From Acidimicrobiia bacterium (lineage in GTDB: Bacteria; Actinomycetota; Acidimicrobiia; Acidimicrobiales; Ilumatobacteraceae), in assembly GCA_013821025.1 (NCBI GenBank), contig JACDHN010000044.1, positions 1 to 11,316 on the forward strand: a stretch of 11,316 nt of DNA, read 5' to 3'. Both the position numbers and the translations under genes were made by a program. The notes under the pieces are model-generated. The model saw only the letters and a program-made list of their open reading frames with translations, was not told where the DNA came from and made no database searches. Of this stretch, positions 1-6,935 are shown one piece after another (the stretch's first letter is position 1; the number at the start of each line of letters is the position of its first letter).

Positions 1-260
1 CCGTTCGCCAGCCGTTCTCCCAGTCCCCCTTCGCTCTGTTCGACGATCTCATAACCTTTCGGCACCCAGGCCGGTGGCGCACCGTCGAGCAGCAGCACGC
101 GCCGGACGGGCATTGTCGCCACGGCTTCGTCGATGGCGTCGAGGGTGTCCGCGAGGGCAGCCGCGGCGACCTCGGCGGCCTGCTGGAGCGTGCACGGCGG
201 GCACAGGCGGGTCTTCACGCGGCCGGGCACCGGCGACTTGGCGATGACCGTGACGTGCAT
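1..260 (-). CDS. TIGR04282/DUF2064 family glycosyltransferase-like protein, 3' end cut by window
   Basis: Reading the minus strand from the ATG at 260 gives 86 codons with no stop before the window edge, so only the N-terminal part is present. It opens with the hydrophobic strand MHVTVIAKSPVPGRVKTRL, followed by CPPCT and an Ala-rich helix. The AKSPVPGRVKTRL signature is the nucleotide-binding loop typical of the TIGR04282/DUF2064 family ("rSAM/selenodomain-associated transferase 1"), a GT-A/MobA-like fold of about 200-230 residues. A later LLLDG segment and the terminal GLGERLAN also fit the family. Members are thought to transfer sugars or nucleotidyl groups, but substrates are mostly unknown. 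The gene starts only 3 nt after the GT2 stop, so the two are very likely one transcript. The family call is strong; the function is inferred. Confidence 0.85.
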   Translation of the reverse strand, partial: MHVTVIAKSPVPGRVKTRLCPPCTLQQAAEVAAAALADTLDAIDEAVATMPVRRVLLLDGAPPAWVPKGYEIVEQSEGGLGERLAN

Positions 261-263
261 CGT

Positions 264-920
264 TCAGCTCTTGCTTTCCTCGCGAAGCAAACGCCCCATG
301 TCGCGCACTGCCTGAATCGTGCCGCGAACGGTTCCTGTCACCTTCGATCGGCCGGAACGCTCGCTGTACTCGACGGGAACGTTGTAGATCCGCCAACCGC
401 GTTGGTTCGCGCGCAGCACCATCTCCAGCGGCCACCCCGAGCGACGGTCGCGTAGGCCGAGGTCGAGCAGACCCGTCCGCGAGGCAGCGCGCATCGGTCC
501 GAGATCGCGCAGGTCGAGACCGGTTCGCCGGCGGACGTCGGCGGCCAGCACCCTGTTGGCGAGTCGGGCGTGCAGTGGCCAGGCACCGCGGCTCGCCACG
601 CGGGCACCGAGGACGAGGTCGTACTCGCCGCGCTCCACATATCCGGCGACGAGCGGCAGGGCGACCGGATCGAGCGAGGCGTCACAGTCCATGAAGCAGA
701 CGATGTCGGCGGTGGCTGCCGCCAACCCTGCTGCGCAGGCGGAACCGAAGCCCCGGACCGGTTCGGACACGACCAGGGCTCCATGGTCCGCAGCGATGGC
801 TGCGGTGGCGTCCGTGGAACCGTTGTCGACGACGATTGGCCGGTACCCGGGTGGCATTCGGCTCAATACGGATTCGACAGCTGCCGCTTCGTTGAGCGCT
901 GGCAGGATGACGTCAGGCAT
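264..920 (-). CDS. Glycosyltransferase family 2 (dolichyl-phosphate-sugar synthase-like)
   Basis: A complete 218-residue GT-A glycosyltransferase. The N-terminus MPDVILPALNEA matches the usual 'PALNE' start of GT2 enzymes, and VVDNGSTDAT (about 30-39) is the nucleotide-binding element. FMDCDAS (76-82) supplies the DxD-type metal and NDP-sugar site. RSGWPLEMVLRA (160-171) is the acceptor-side block, and GRSKVTGTVRGT (190-201) is the C-terminal motif common in polyprenyl-phosphate glycosyltransferases related to DPM1. No transmembrane helices are visible, so it is probably cytosolic or peripheral, acting on a lipid-linked or small acceptor. It lies 3 nt upstream of the TIGR04282 gene, a pairing commonly seen for these two families. 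It is divergent from the epimerase with only 35 bp between the start codons. The donor sugar and acceptor cannot be read from sequence. Confidence 0.9.
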   Translation of the reverse strand: MPDVILPALNEAAAVESVLSRMPPGYRPIVVDNGSTDATAAIAADHGALVVSEPVRGFGSACAAGLAAATADIVCFMDCDASLDPVALPLVAGYVERGEYDLVLGARVASRGAWPLHARLANRVLAADVRRRTGLDLRDLGPMRAASRTGLLDLGLRDRRSGWPLEMVLRANQRGWRIYNVPVEYSERSGRSKVTGTVRGTIQAVRDMGRLLREESKS

Positions 921-955
921 CAGAGGTTCACTTCGACGATCGGGACGGTGACTTG

Positions 956-2026
956 ATGAAGGTGTTGGTCACGGGCGGCGCAGGATTCATCGGTTCGCAC
1001 ATCGTCGACGAGTTGGTCGGACTCGGGCACGAGGTCGTGGTCATCGACGATCTCGATCCTGCTGCACACGACGGAGTCCCTGCGGGACTGAACTCGTCGG
1101 CGACCTTCGTGTGGGGGGATGTGCGGGATCCCGAAACATGGGTGGACGTGGTCGGTGGGGTGGATGCCGTCTGTCATCAGGCGGCGAAGGTCGGGCTCGG
1201 TGTCGACTTCGGTGATGTGGCCGAGTATGTGGCGCGCAACGTCGTCGGCACCGCCTCGCTGTTGCGTGGTCTGCACGACGTCGGGTTCGAGGGCCGGTTC
1301 GTCCTGGCGTCGAGCATGGTGGTGTACGGCGAAGGTCGGTACCGTTGCGACGAGCACGGCGTGGTGCGACCCGGCCCGAGGCGGGTCGAGGATCTCGAAG
1401 CGGGCCGGTTCGATCCGCTCTGCCCGGTCTGTGGAGGACCACTCGTCGCGGAGGCGATCCCGGAGGACCACTGGCTCGATCCTCGCAACGTCTACGCCAC
1501 GACGAAGCTCGCACAGGAGGGACTGTGCAACGCTTACGTGCGCGAACATCCTGGTTGCGTTGCGACCCTGTTGCGCTATCACAACGTCTACGGTCCGCGG
1601 ATGCCGCGGGACACTCCGTACGCCGGGGTGGCCAGTTTGTTCCGCAGCGCGTACGAGCGTGGCGAGGCGCCTGGAGTGCTGGAAGACGGACAACAGCTCC
1701 GAGACTTCGTGCACGTACGCGATGTCGCACACGCCAACGCGCTGGCGTTGACCTTCGACCGGCCCGCATCGGGTCCGCTCAACGTGTGCAGCGGCTCGCC
1801 GAGGAGCATTCTCGATCTGGCCGAAGCGATGCGACCCGACGGCGCCATGCGACCAGTGGTGGTCGGCGGATTTCGGCTCGGCGACATCCGCCACGTGTTC
1901 GCCAACCCCGCGCGTGCTGCGGACGTACTCGGTTTCCGGGCGGCCGTGAGCTTCGATGACGGGGTGAGAGACTTTGCCACGGCGCCACTGCGCACTCCCA
2001 TCGGGGCGCGCCCGTCGGCGCGCTGA
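956..2026 (+). CDS. NAD-dependent sugar epimerase/dehydratase (extended SDR, dTDP-L-rhamnose 4-epimerase-like)
   Basis: A 356-residue extended short-chain dehydrogenase. It starts MKVLVTGGAGFIGSH, with the GxxGxxG NAD(P)-binding loop at 7-13. An SS pair at 119-120 and YATTK (Tyr180, Lys184) form the catalytic set. RYHNVYGPR (207-215) and LRDFVHVRDVAHA (248-260) are the C-terminal sugar-nucleotide-binding signatures. An insert between the catalytic Ser and Tyr carries C131-x2-H134 and C156-x2-C159 (CPVCGG), a possible metal knuckle. I associate that insert with dTDP-L-rhamnose 4-epimerase-like SDRs, so a nucleotide-deoxysugar substrate is likely but unproven. ATG 956 is preferred over the adjacent TTG 953 because it places the Rossmann strand at residue 2. 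The gene is divergent from the GT2 gene and convergent, with an 11-bp gap, with the GT-C-like gene. Confidence 0.9.
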   Translation: MKVLVTGGAGFIGSHIVDELVGLGHEVVVIDDLDPAAHDGVPAGLNSSATFVWGDVRDPETWVDVVGGVDAVCHQAAKVGLGVDFGDVAEYVARNVVGTASLLRGLHDVGFEGRFVLASSMVVYGEGRYRCDEHGVVRPGPRRVEDLEAGRFDPLCPVCGGPLVAEAIPEDHWLDPRNVYATTKLAQEGLCNAYVREHPGCVATLLRYHNVYGPRMPRDTPYAGVASLFRSAYERGEAPGVLEDGQQLRDFVHVRDVAHANALALTFDRPASGPLNVCSGSPRSILDLAEAMRPDGAMRPVVVGGFRLGDIRHVFANPARAADVLGFRAAVSFDDGVRDFATAPLRTPIGARPSAR

Positions 2027-2037
2027 GTGCCGCACGG

Positions 2038-3426
2038 TCACCACTTCGACACCAATGCTGCTTGGAGCAGGATCGCACAGACTGCCTGCACGCCGAGCCA
2101 CATTGCCGCGGACCGACGCCCGGCACGCGGTGCGAGAGCGGCTGCGCCGATCGCCAGCCATGGATAGAGCGGCAGCCAGATCCGTTCCACCTCGCCGCGC
2201 GTGTACTGCGTGACGTGCGAGACGGCAAGCGCAGCCAGGCCTCCACCGACCAGCACCCACATCCGTCGATCGCGCAGCCGCAGCAGACCAGCGAACACGG
2301 CCGGACCGAGGGCGATCAGCGCCACGGCGATGTTGCCGAATCGGAAATAGTCCCACGAGCGGAACTGAGCGGTGCCTTCCCAGTACTCGGTGCGAGTGCG
2401 CCGAGCACCGTCGATCCACCAGAAACCAGCGAGCCGGAACGCCATGATCACGACAGCGCCGCCCGCCACCGCCCCGGCGACGGCCCACAACGCACCGAGC
2501 CGCCGCTGCGTGGCTGCGACACCGACGATCCCAACGGGCACGAGGACGAAGACCACCCCTAGGTACGTCAAGAACAGCAACGAACCGAGCAGCAGCCCAC
2601 CGGCGAGTCCGACTGCCGAAGCCCGCCAGGACGTCAACCGCAAAGCCACCGCGACCGCGGCCGCACCGCTTGCCCCCACCGCGGCATAGACGGCGTCTGC
2701 GGAGGTGACCAGCCAGAGCGCATACGGGACGACGACCAGGAACGGCGCAGCGCGACGTACCCACTGGCCGCCGGCGACGGCCCACACCGCGATGAGCGTC
2801 GCTACGACAACGATGCCGGCGCCGAGCACCGACAGCATCGCCACCGGCCAGGCGCCGCGTAGGTGGATGAAGTCGAGGAACTTGAGCACCAGCAGGAAAC
2901 CGGGCGGGTGTCCACGTATATGGACGGAGTATCGATCGAGCTGGTCGACGAAGGTACGCAGGAACTCGTCGGCAGGCGGTGCAATGCCGAGATTGGACAG
3001 GTACTCGGTGTCATCTGATGCACCATGCAGCACGCCGTCGGCGCCGTCGGTCAGCGCCAGAGCCGTAGCGAACGCCATTGCTGCCGCCGCCGTTGCGAGT
3101 ACGACGAACCGTAGCCGTACCCTCCAGAACCACTGGCGCCAGACAGCGACGGTCACGACCAGGCCGACGATGCCGGCACCGACCAGGCCGAGCCCGAATC
3201 GCCAGTCCCAGCCGTCGTTGAAGTCTCGTCCGACGAGCGGCGCCGCCCCGAGGAAGACCTCTGGAGCGGCCCGTTGCAGAGCCCTCCCGCGATCGACGCC
3301 GATGGCTATCACTCGGGCGGCGATGAGAAACGCAAACGCGAAACCGGCTCGCCGCACCCATCGACCCAAGCGACGGGTTTCGGGCACGGTCACCAATTCG
3401 CCGTGCTCGCCGCACGTCGACGTCAT
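2038..3426 (-). CDS. Polytopic membrane protein, GT-C glycosyltransferase-like
   Basis: A 462-residue integral membrane protein with roughly ten hydrophobic helices, for example about 26-45, 78-96, 106-126, 194-218, 225-240, 244-262, 272-302, 310-330, 364-382 and 388-404, plus hydrophobic C-terminal segments. A long extracytoplasmic stretch after the third helix holds SDDTEYL (137-143) and RYSVHIRGHPPGFLLVL (165-181). A short loop near 409-423 reads TRGEVERIWLPLYPW. Acidic residues in the first large loop and the HPPG and ER-x-WLP motifs resemble actinobacterial GT-C-type lipid-linked-sugar transferases or related membrane proteins of undefined role. The ATG overlaps the MTA-phosphorylase stop by 4 nt (ATGA, 3423-3426), so it is the last gene of the five-gene operon. 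The GT-C assignment is moderate; membrane topology is confident. Confidence 0.7.
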   Translation of the reverse strand: MTSTCGEHGELVTVPETRRLGRWVRRAGFAFAFLIAARVIAIGVDRGRALQRAAPEVFLGAAPLVGRDFNDGWDWRFGLGLVGAGIVGLVVTVAVWRQWFWRVRLRFVVLATAAAAMAFATALALTDGADGVLHGASDDTEYLSNLGIAPPADEFLRTFVDQLDRYSVHIRGHPPGFLLVLKFLDFIHLRGAWPVAMLSVLGAGIVVVATLIAVWAVAGGQWVRRAAPFLVVVPYALWLVTSADAVYAAVGASGAAAVAVALRLTSWRASAVGLAGGLLLGSLLFLTYLGVVFVLVPVGIVGVAATQRRLGALWAVAGAVAGGAVVIMAFRLAGFWWIDGARRTRTEYWEGTAQFRSWDYFRFGNIAVALIALGPAVFAGLLRLRDRRMWVLVGGGLAALAVSHVTQYTRGEVERIWLPLYPWLAIGAAALAPRAGRRSAAMWLGVQAVCAILLQAALVSKW

Positions 3427-4208
3427 GGGTCAGGTGATCGCTCGGCGAGGTCGCCGAGGTCGGCGACGGTCGCCGTGATGAGCTCTCGTACCCGGGCGAC
3501 GTTGGACCGCATCACGGCAAACACCTCGTCCATCGTGACAGGTCGCGCGCCGTCGATCCCTGCGTCGTAGTCGGTCACGAGCCCGACAGTGGCGTAGCGA
3601 ATCCCCATCTCCGCTGCAAGGACGGCTTCGGGATAGCCGGTCATGTTGATCACCTGCCAGCCCATCTGTCGGAACCAACGGCTCTCGGCGCGGGTGGAGA
3701 ACCGCGGTCCGTTGATGACGACCATCGTGCCGCCATCAACGACGTCGATGCCGGTGCGGCGAGCGGTGGCCACGAGCGTCGCTCGCAGGTCGGGGTCGTA
3801 CGGGTCGGCGAACGTCTGGTGGTGGACGGGCGGACGCGAGCCGGGCTCATCGGTCGGGCCGCCGACGTCGTGGAAGGTGTCGGAACGGCCATGAGTGCGA
3901 TCGATGAGCTGATCGACGATCACGAGTTGCTCAGGGTGGATGTCCGGCTGCAGTGACCCAACCGAGCAGGGAGCGATCAACGACCGCACACCGAGCGAGT
4001 TCATGGCCCAGATGTTGGCCCGGTATGGGACCCGATGAGCGACGAACTCATGGTCACGGCCGTGACGCGGGAGAAATGCTATTTGCTGATCGTCGAGCAG
4101 CCCGACCGTGACCGGGGCAGCAGGTGACCCGAACGGGGTCGTGACGTCGACGGGCTCGGCAGCGGCCAGGAACTCATAGAAGCCTGAACCGCCGATGACG
4201 CCGATCAC
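3423..4208 (-). CDS. mtnP: S-methyl-5'-thioadenosine phosphorylase / purine nucleoside phosphorylase
   Basis: A 261-residue PNP/MTAP family enzyme that would cleave methylthioadenosine with phosphate to adenine and methylthioribose-1-phosphate in the cytosol. GVIGGSGFY (3-11) and LPRHGRDH (46-53) are phosphate-binding motifs. YRANIWAMNSLGV (62-74) and GTMVVINGPRFSTRAES (160-176) are family blocks. NMTGYPEAVLAAE (188-200) carries the ribose and base contacts, and TDYD (212-215) is the acidic pair linked with 6-aminopurine preference in MTAPs. The GTG start at 4208 overlaps the upstream stop as GTGA and places the GGSG strand at the N-terminus as in homologues. The reading frame stays open further upstream, but there it lies over another gene. 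The family is certain; MTA rather than another purine nucleoside is inferred. It is an unusual neighbour for membrane redox and glycan genes. Confidence 0.9.
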   Translation of the reverse strand: MIGVIGGSGFYEFLAAAEPVDVTTPFGSPAAPVTVGLLDDQQIAFLPRHGRDHEFVAHRVPYRANIWAMNSLGVRSLIAPCSVGSLQPDIHPEQLVIVDQLIDRTHGRSDTFHDVGGPTDEPGSRPPVHHQTFADPYDPDLRATLVATARRTGIDVVDGGTMVVINGPRFSTRAESRWFRQMGWQVINMTGYPEAVLAAEMGIRYATVGLVTDYDAGIDGARPVTMDEVFAVMRSNVARVRELITATVADLGDLAERSPDP

Positions 4209-4660
4209 GTCGTTCGGTTGGATCGGACACGTCGCACGATCACCGCAGCGGCGACCAACCACACGAGGCCGATCACGATCGCCAGGTTCCGACCGTACTC
4301 GAGCGGCAGTGCGGACGAGTTCGACGGCCGCAGCCCCCACCGGCGCACCAACGGGTACGAGAACACGATGAACAGCGCCGACGCCGCGCATGCCGCGCGC
4401 ACAGGGCCCCGCGCCGTTTCCGGCACGACCTTGGCGACGAGCCAACCAACGACGAGCACCAGTGGCGCGATGACGAGATCGTGGGCGAGATCGAACGTGA
4501 CGATGTGGACGAGCAGCGCGAACGGATGGGCGTCGTCGCTGTGCGACAGTGCGCTCCTGATACCGAAGCCGATGATCGCCCACCCGGCGATGAGTGCCGG
4601 GATGAACAACAGCGGGCGCGGGTGCTCCTCGTCGTGCGGCTGCTCGCTGCGCTCGTTCAC
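4205..4660 (-). CDS. Small four-helix membrane protein of unknown function
   Basis: A 151-residue protein that I do not recognise. After a charged N-terminus (NERSEQPHDEEHPRP) come four likely membrane helices, about 17-38, 47-78, 88-106 and 123-143, and a basic tail (RRVRSNRTT). Three histidines sit at or in the second helix (H45, H52, H60), with an acidic residue beside them (TFDLAHD), which could bind metal or heme; nothing proves this. I chose the GTG at 4660 because it overlaps the molybdoenzyme stop as GTGA, the pattern at every junction of this operon; an ATG further upstream at 4684 lies inside that gene. Its position directly after the membrane molybdoprotein makes a partner role (assembly, anchoring, electron transfer) possible. 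This is inference from position only. Confidence 0.75.
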   Translation of the reverse strand: MNERSEQPHDEEHPRPLLFIPALIAGWAIIGFGIRSALSHSDDAHPFALLVHIVTFDLAHDLVIAPLVLVVGWLVAKVVPETARGPVRAACAASALFIVFSYPLVRRWGLRPSNSSALPLEYGRNLAIVIGLVWLVAAAVIVRRVRSNRTT

Positions 4661-5838
4661 GAGACCACCAGCTTGACGACCCACTTGGTCTGCAGCACTC
4701 CCGGGCGGTTCGGGGCGATCAATCGCAATGGGAACCCGTGGTCGACGTGGAGCTGCTCACCCTTTACGCGCATAGCCAGGATCGTGTCTGCGTCGTCGAT
4801 CTGGCCAGGGGTGAGATCGGAACTGCGGTACCGTCCGCCGCCTTCCAGTGACTCGACTCGGACCGAACGTCCCGCCGGCGCTCCGGCACGATCGAGGATG
4901 TCGCGCACCGGCACGCCATCCCATGTCTGGCTTGTGCTCCATCCCTCCACGCACGAGATCGGCAGGGTCGCCGATCGTTGGGGCAGCTCGCCCAACTCCG
5001 TCAACGTGAACGTGCGCAGCGTCTCGCCGCCCGTTTCGACCGCCAGCGCGAAGCCTGGGTCCTGCGCGGTGTCCGTGACGCCCGCCTCGACGGCCGTCCG
5101 GTTCACAGGGAACCCTTGGACGCCGATGTCCGGCCGTCGCGGCGCCAGGATGGAGAGCTTGCGCAGTGGCGACACCGTCTGACCAACGGTCGCTACCACG
5201 AGCGCCGCCGACGTAGCCCCAACCGCGCCGAGGAAGCGCCGGCGGCCTGCAACGCTCAGAGCCGGCTCGCGCGGTCCCGCCGGGTGGCGTCGCAGTTCCC
5301 GCCGGGCCGTCGCCCACTTGGCTGTGGCATGGATCACGAGCGACCCCATCACCACGAATGACACGGCGTAGTGGCCGGCGGGGAAGAAGAACACCCACGG
5401 GTACCACAGCTCGATGTTGGCCACGCCGGTGGTGACCATGAACAGGGAACCACCGATGAGGGTCAGCAGGCTCAACCGCTCGATCGCGTGCAGGGCGTTG
5501 TCCGCCACCGGCCAGCGGAACAGCCGGGGGAACACAGACCACAACTTGGCGAAGAGCAGCGGGATCGTGGCGACCCCTGTGGCGACGTGCAGACCTTGCG
5601 TCACCCGGTAGAGCCCGGCAGGACGGGTGGTCCACGAGAACCACGAAGGCGGATGCTGGATCAGATGGGACAGCAACCCCGTGAGGAAGCAGACGAGGAA
5701 GGACACGCCGAGCAGCGCACCGAGGATCGCCGCCACTCGATCGCTGTGCCGCGGGTCGTCGAGCCGGGCCTCACGCCAACGGCTGAGCCGACGGCCCACC
5801 ATGGCCACTGGCTCGGGAACGGTGAGAGCTGGCTTCAT
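4657..5838 (-). CDS. Membrane-anchored molybdopterin-dependent oxidoreductase (sulfite-oxidase fold) with cytochrome-b-like helices
   Basis: 393 residues in two parts. Residues 1-180 hold four helices (about 35-62, 76-103, 121-143, 154-176) carrying histidines suitable for heme b (H58, H62, H84, H156, H170), so a cytochrome b561-like anchor is likely. A basic cytoplasmic loop leads to RRRFLGAVGATSAALVVATVG (199-219), a twin-arginine motif plus a fifth hydrophobic helix. Residues 225-393 form a molybdopterin-binding domain of the sulfite oxidase superfamily. SCVEGWS (295-301) gives the Mo-ligand Cys296, and HGFPLRLIAP (367-376) and TKWV (384-387) are conserved family motifs. Topology predicts the Mo domain outside the membrane. 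The substrate is unknown. It overlaps both neighbours by 4 nt. The molybdenum-oxidoreductase assignment is strong; heme binding and Tat export are inferred. Confidence 0.88.
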   Translation of the reverse strand: MKPALTVPEPVAMVGRRLSRWREARLDDPRHSDRVAAILGALLGVSFLVCFLTGLLSHLIQHPPSWFSWTTRPAGLYRVTQGLHVATGVATIPLLFAKLWSVFPRLFRWPVADNALHAIERLSLLTLIGGSLFMVTTGVANIELWYPWVFFFPAGHYAVSFVVMGSLVIHATAKWATARRELRRHPAGPREPALSVAGRRRFLGAVGATSAALVVATVGQTVSPLRKLSILAPRRPDIGVQGFPVNRTAVEAGVTDTAQDPGFALAVETGGETLRTFTLTELGELPQRSATLPISCVEGWSTSQTWDGVPVRDILDRAGAPAGRSVRVESLEGGGRYRSSDLTPGQIDDADTILAMRVKGEQLHVDHGFPLRLIAPNRPGVLQTKWVVKLVVS

Positions 5839-6242
5839 CGCAGTACGACGGTCTCACGACGACCGAGGTCGAACACGCAATGCTGTTGCATGACTCGGCC
5901 GAGCACGCATGCCACCCGACGAAGGGGAGGAGGCACAACCCGTACCACGTCGAGCCACACCATGTCCGAACGCGGATCGAGCCAACCACCGATGTAGACC
6001 GACCGCCACGCCGGCCCGGTTGCGACGGTCATCAGCCAATCGCGAACGTCGCCGTCGCACCATCGGTTGCGCAAGAAGGTCAGCGACTGCGAAGGACGGG
6101 TGACGACGGAGATGCCCGATCGAACCGACTCACCCGTTCGGAGTCGAACCGTGAAGCCGCCGTGCGCCTCGATCATCTGTTGCAATCGCCAAGGATGGGC
6201 CGGCGCCGGGGCGCGGCACGATGACGTCGCTGCGACTCTCAT
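5835..6242 (-). CDS. Hypothetical protein, first gene of the molybdoenzyme operon
   Basis: 135 residues, no function recognised. The core from about residue 23 reads MIEAHGGFTVRLRTGE. It continues with GISVVTRP (43-50), YIGGWLDPRSDMVWLDVVRVV (83-103) and QQHCVFDLGRRETV (119-132). This looks like a small alpha/beta domain. The pattern GGFT..TGE, then G-G-W-x-D-P...V-x-L-D-V, then Q-H-x-V-F-D-L resembles short uncharacterised actinobacterial proteins, but I cannot name a domain. No signal peptide or membrane helix is seen. Two starts are possible, ATG 6242 and ATG 6176; neither has a clear Shine-Dalgarno. A TANNNT-like TAGGTT lies 9 nt before ATG 6242, which would suit a near-leaderless message. 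Its stop overlaps the molybdoenzyme ATG as ATGA. It could be a regulator or chaperone of the operon, a guess from position. Confidence 0.65.
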   Translation of the reverse strand: MRVAATSSCRAPAPAHPWRLQQMIEAHGGFTVRLRTGESVRSGISVVTRPSQSLTFLRNRWCDGDVRDWLMTVATGPAWRSVYIGGWLDPRSDMVWLDVVRVVPPPLRRVACVLGRVMQQHCVFDLGRRETVVLR

Positions 6243-6247
6243 TGGTG

Positions 6248-6256
6248 CTTGAACCT
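6248..6256 (-). promoter_or_regulatory. Possible -10 element of the molybdoenzyme operon
   Basis: On the minus strand TAGGTT, which fits the actinobacterial TANNNT -10 consensus, ends 9 nt before the ATG at 6242. That would place transcription start within a few bases of the start codon, in line with the lack of a Shine-Dalgarno. No good -35 is visible, so this is weak. Confidence 0.25.
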
Positions 6257-6317
6257 AGGGTCAGCGTCATAACGGACCGCTCTCAGGGTCAGAAACATTC
6301 GAGAAACTCGGTTACGG

Positions 6318-6335
6318 CCGTCCGGGGACGGACGG
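6318..6335. terminator. Hairpin, candidate terminator of the MFS/split-barrel operon
   Basis: CCGTCCG and CGGACGG are perfect 7-bp arms around a GGGA tetraloop. The hairpin lies about 130 bp downstream of the split-barrel gene stop and upstream of the next operon. There is no T-run on either side, so if it terminates it is not a classic intrinsic terminator. Confidence 0.3.
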
Positions 6336-6461
6336 TGCGCTCGTCGTGCGGCGAGTCTGCCTCGTTGCGCCAAGGAGGGTGCGTAACCGGCACTTGGTCC
6401 ACGTGGCGGATAACGATCGGCTGCGGCGGTGACGCTGGAGCGGGTCGTCGGTCTTCGAGAT

Positions 6462-6935
6462 TCAGCCGGTTACGTCGAGGGTGCTGATCACTCTGGTCGG
6501 GCGCAGCCGTACCACGTACTCGCCGGGTACGCCGTTTCGGCGGCCGAACTCCTCGGCTCGGTCGGCGCCCATGTATCGGCTGCCGATCCGCGTGGCCATC
6601 TCCAGCAGTTCGCCAGGATCGGTGCTCACCACCGCCTCGCCCTGAACCTGGACGAAGGCGTAGGGGTCCTCCTCCAGGTCGACCACCAACACGACGCGCG
6701 GGTCGCGTGTGATCGCCCTGCCCTTCGCCGACGCCACGGCCGTGGTGAAGACCAGTTCGTCGCCGTCGACCACGAACCAGATCGGCGCCGCCAGCGGGCG
6801 GCCGTCGTTTGCAATCCATGCCACCTTGCCGGTGCGCGTGCCCTCGGAGAGGAAGTCGCGGATGGGAGCGGAGATCACGTCGGCGGCAGGCATCGGACTC
6901 GAGCGTAGAAGGCGGTGCGCAACCTGCGGTCTCAT
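6462..6935 (-). CDS. Pyridoxamine 5'-phosphate oxidase-like split-barrel protein (FMN/F420-dependent)
   Basis: About 157 residues, a single split beta-barrel of the PNPOx/FDOR type. The block KVAWIANDGRPLAAPIWFVVDGD (37-59) is the usual N-terminal barrel strand pair. LVFTTAVASAKGRAITRDPRV (61-81) contains the K-x-R cofactor-phosphate contact region, and VVLVVDLEEDPYAFVQVQGEA (81-101) completes the core. A C-terminal GEYVVRLRPTRVIST strand follows. The pattern is close to the TIGR03618-like F420-dependent PPOX class, but FMN or heme use cannot be excluded. Two starts are possible. ATG 6935 overlaps the MFS stop as ATGA and has AGGGA just upstream; ATG 6893 gives 143 residues and a more typical N-terminus. 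I chose 6935 for the coupling. It is likely a soluble reductase acting on a small substrate. Confidence 0.8.
   Translation of the reverse strand: MRPQVAHRLLRSSPMPAADVISAPIRDFLSEGTRTGKVAWIANDGRPLAAPIWFVVDGDELVFTTAVASAKGRAITRDPRVVLVVDLEEDPYAFVQVQGEAVVSTDPGELLEMATRIGSRYMGADRAEEFGRRNGVPGEYVVRLRPTRVISTLDVTG

Larger units (their letters stand above)
6243..6461. other. Non-coding interval between two minus-strand operons
   Basis: 219 bp with no convincing gene. It holds a perfect 7-bp hairpin (6318-6335), a small CGAG-AAA-CTCG hairpin near 6299-6309, and two direct copies of AGGGTCAG at 6257-6264 and 6285-6292, 28 bp apart. It must contain the end of the MFS/split-barrel transcript and, presumably, the promoter for the five-gene operon. 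A short GTG-started frame of 37 codons on the minus strand lacks a ribosome binding site and was not called. Confidence 0.5.

Noticed and set aside
920..2785. 621-codon open frame on the minus strand
   Set aside because: It runs antisense through the epimerase and in another frame of the GT-C-like gene. It is Arg/His-rich with no domain pattern, a high-GC shadow.
6289..6400. Short GTG-started minus-strand frame ending LECF
   Set aside because: 37 codons, no Shine-Dalgarno, crosses two hairpins, and no recognisable pattern.
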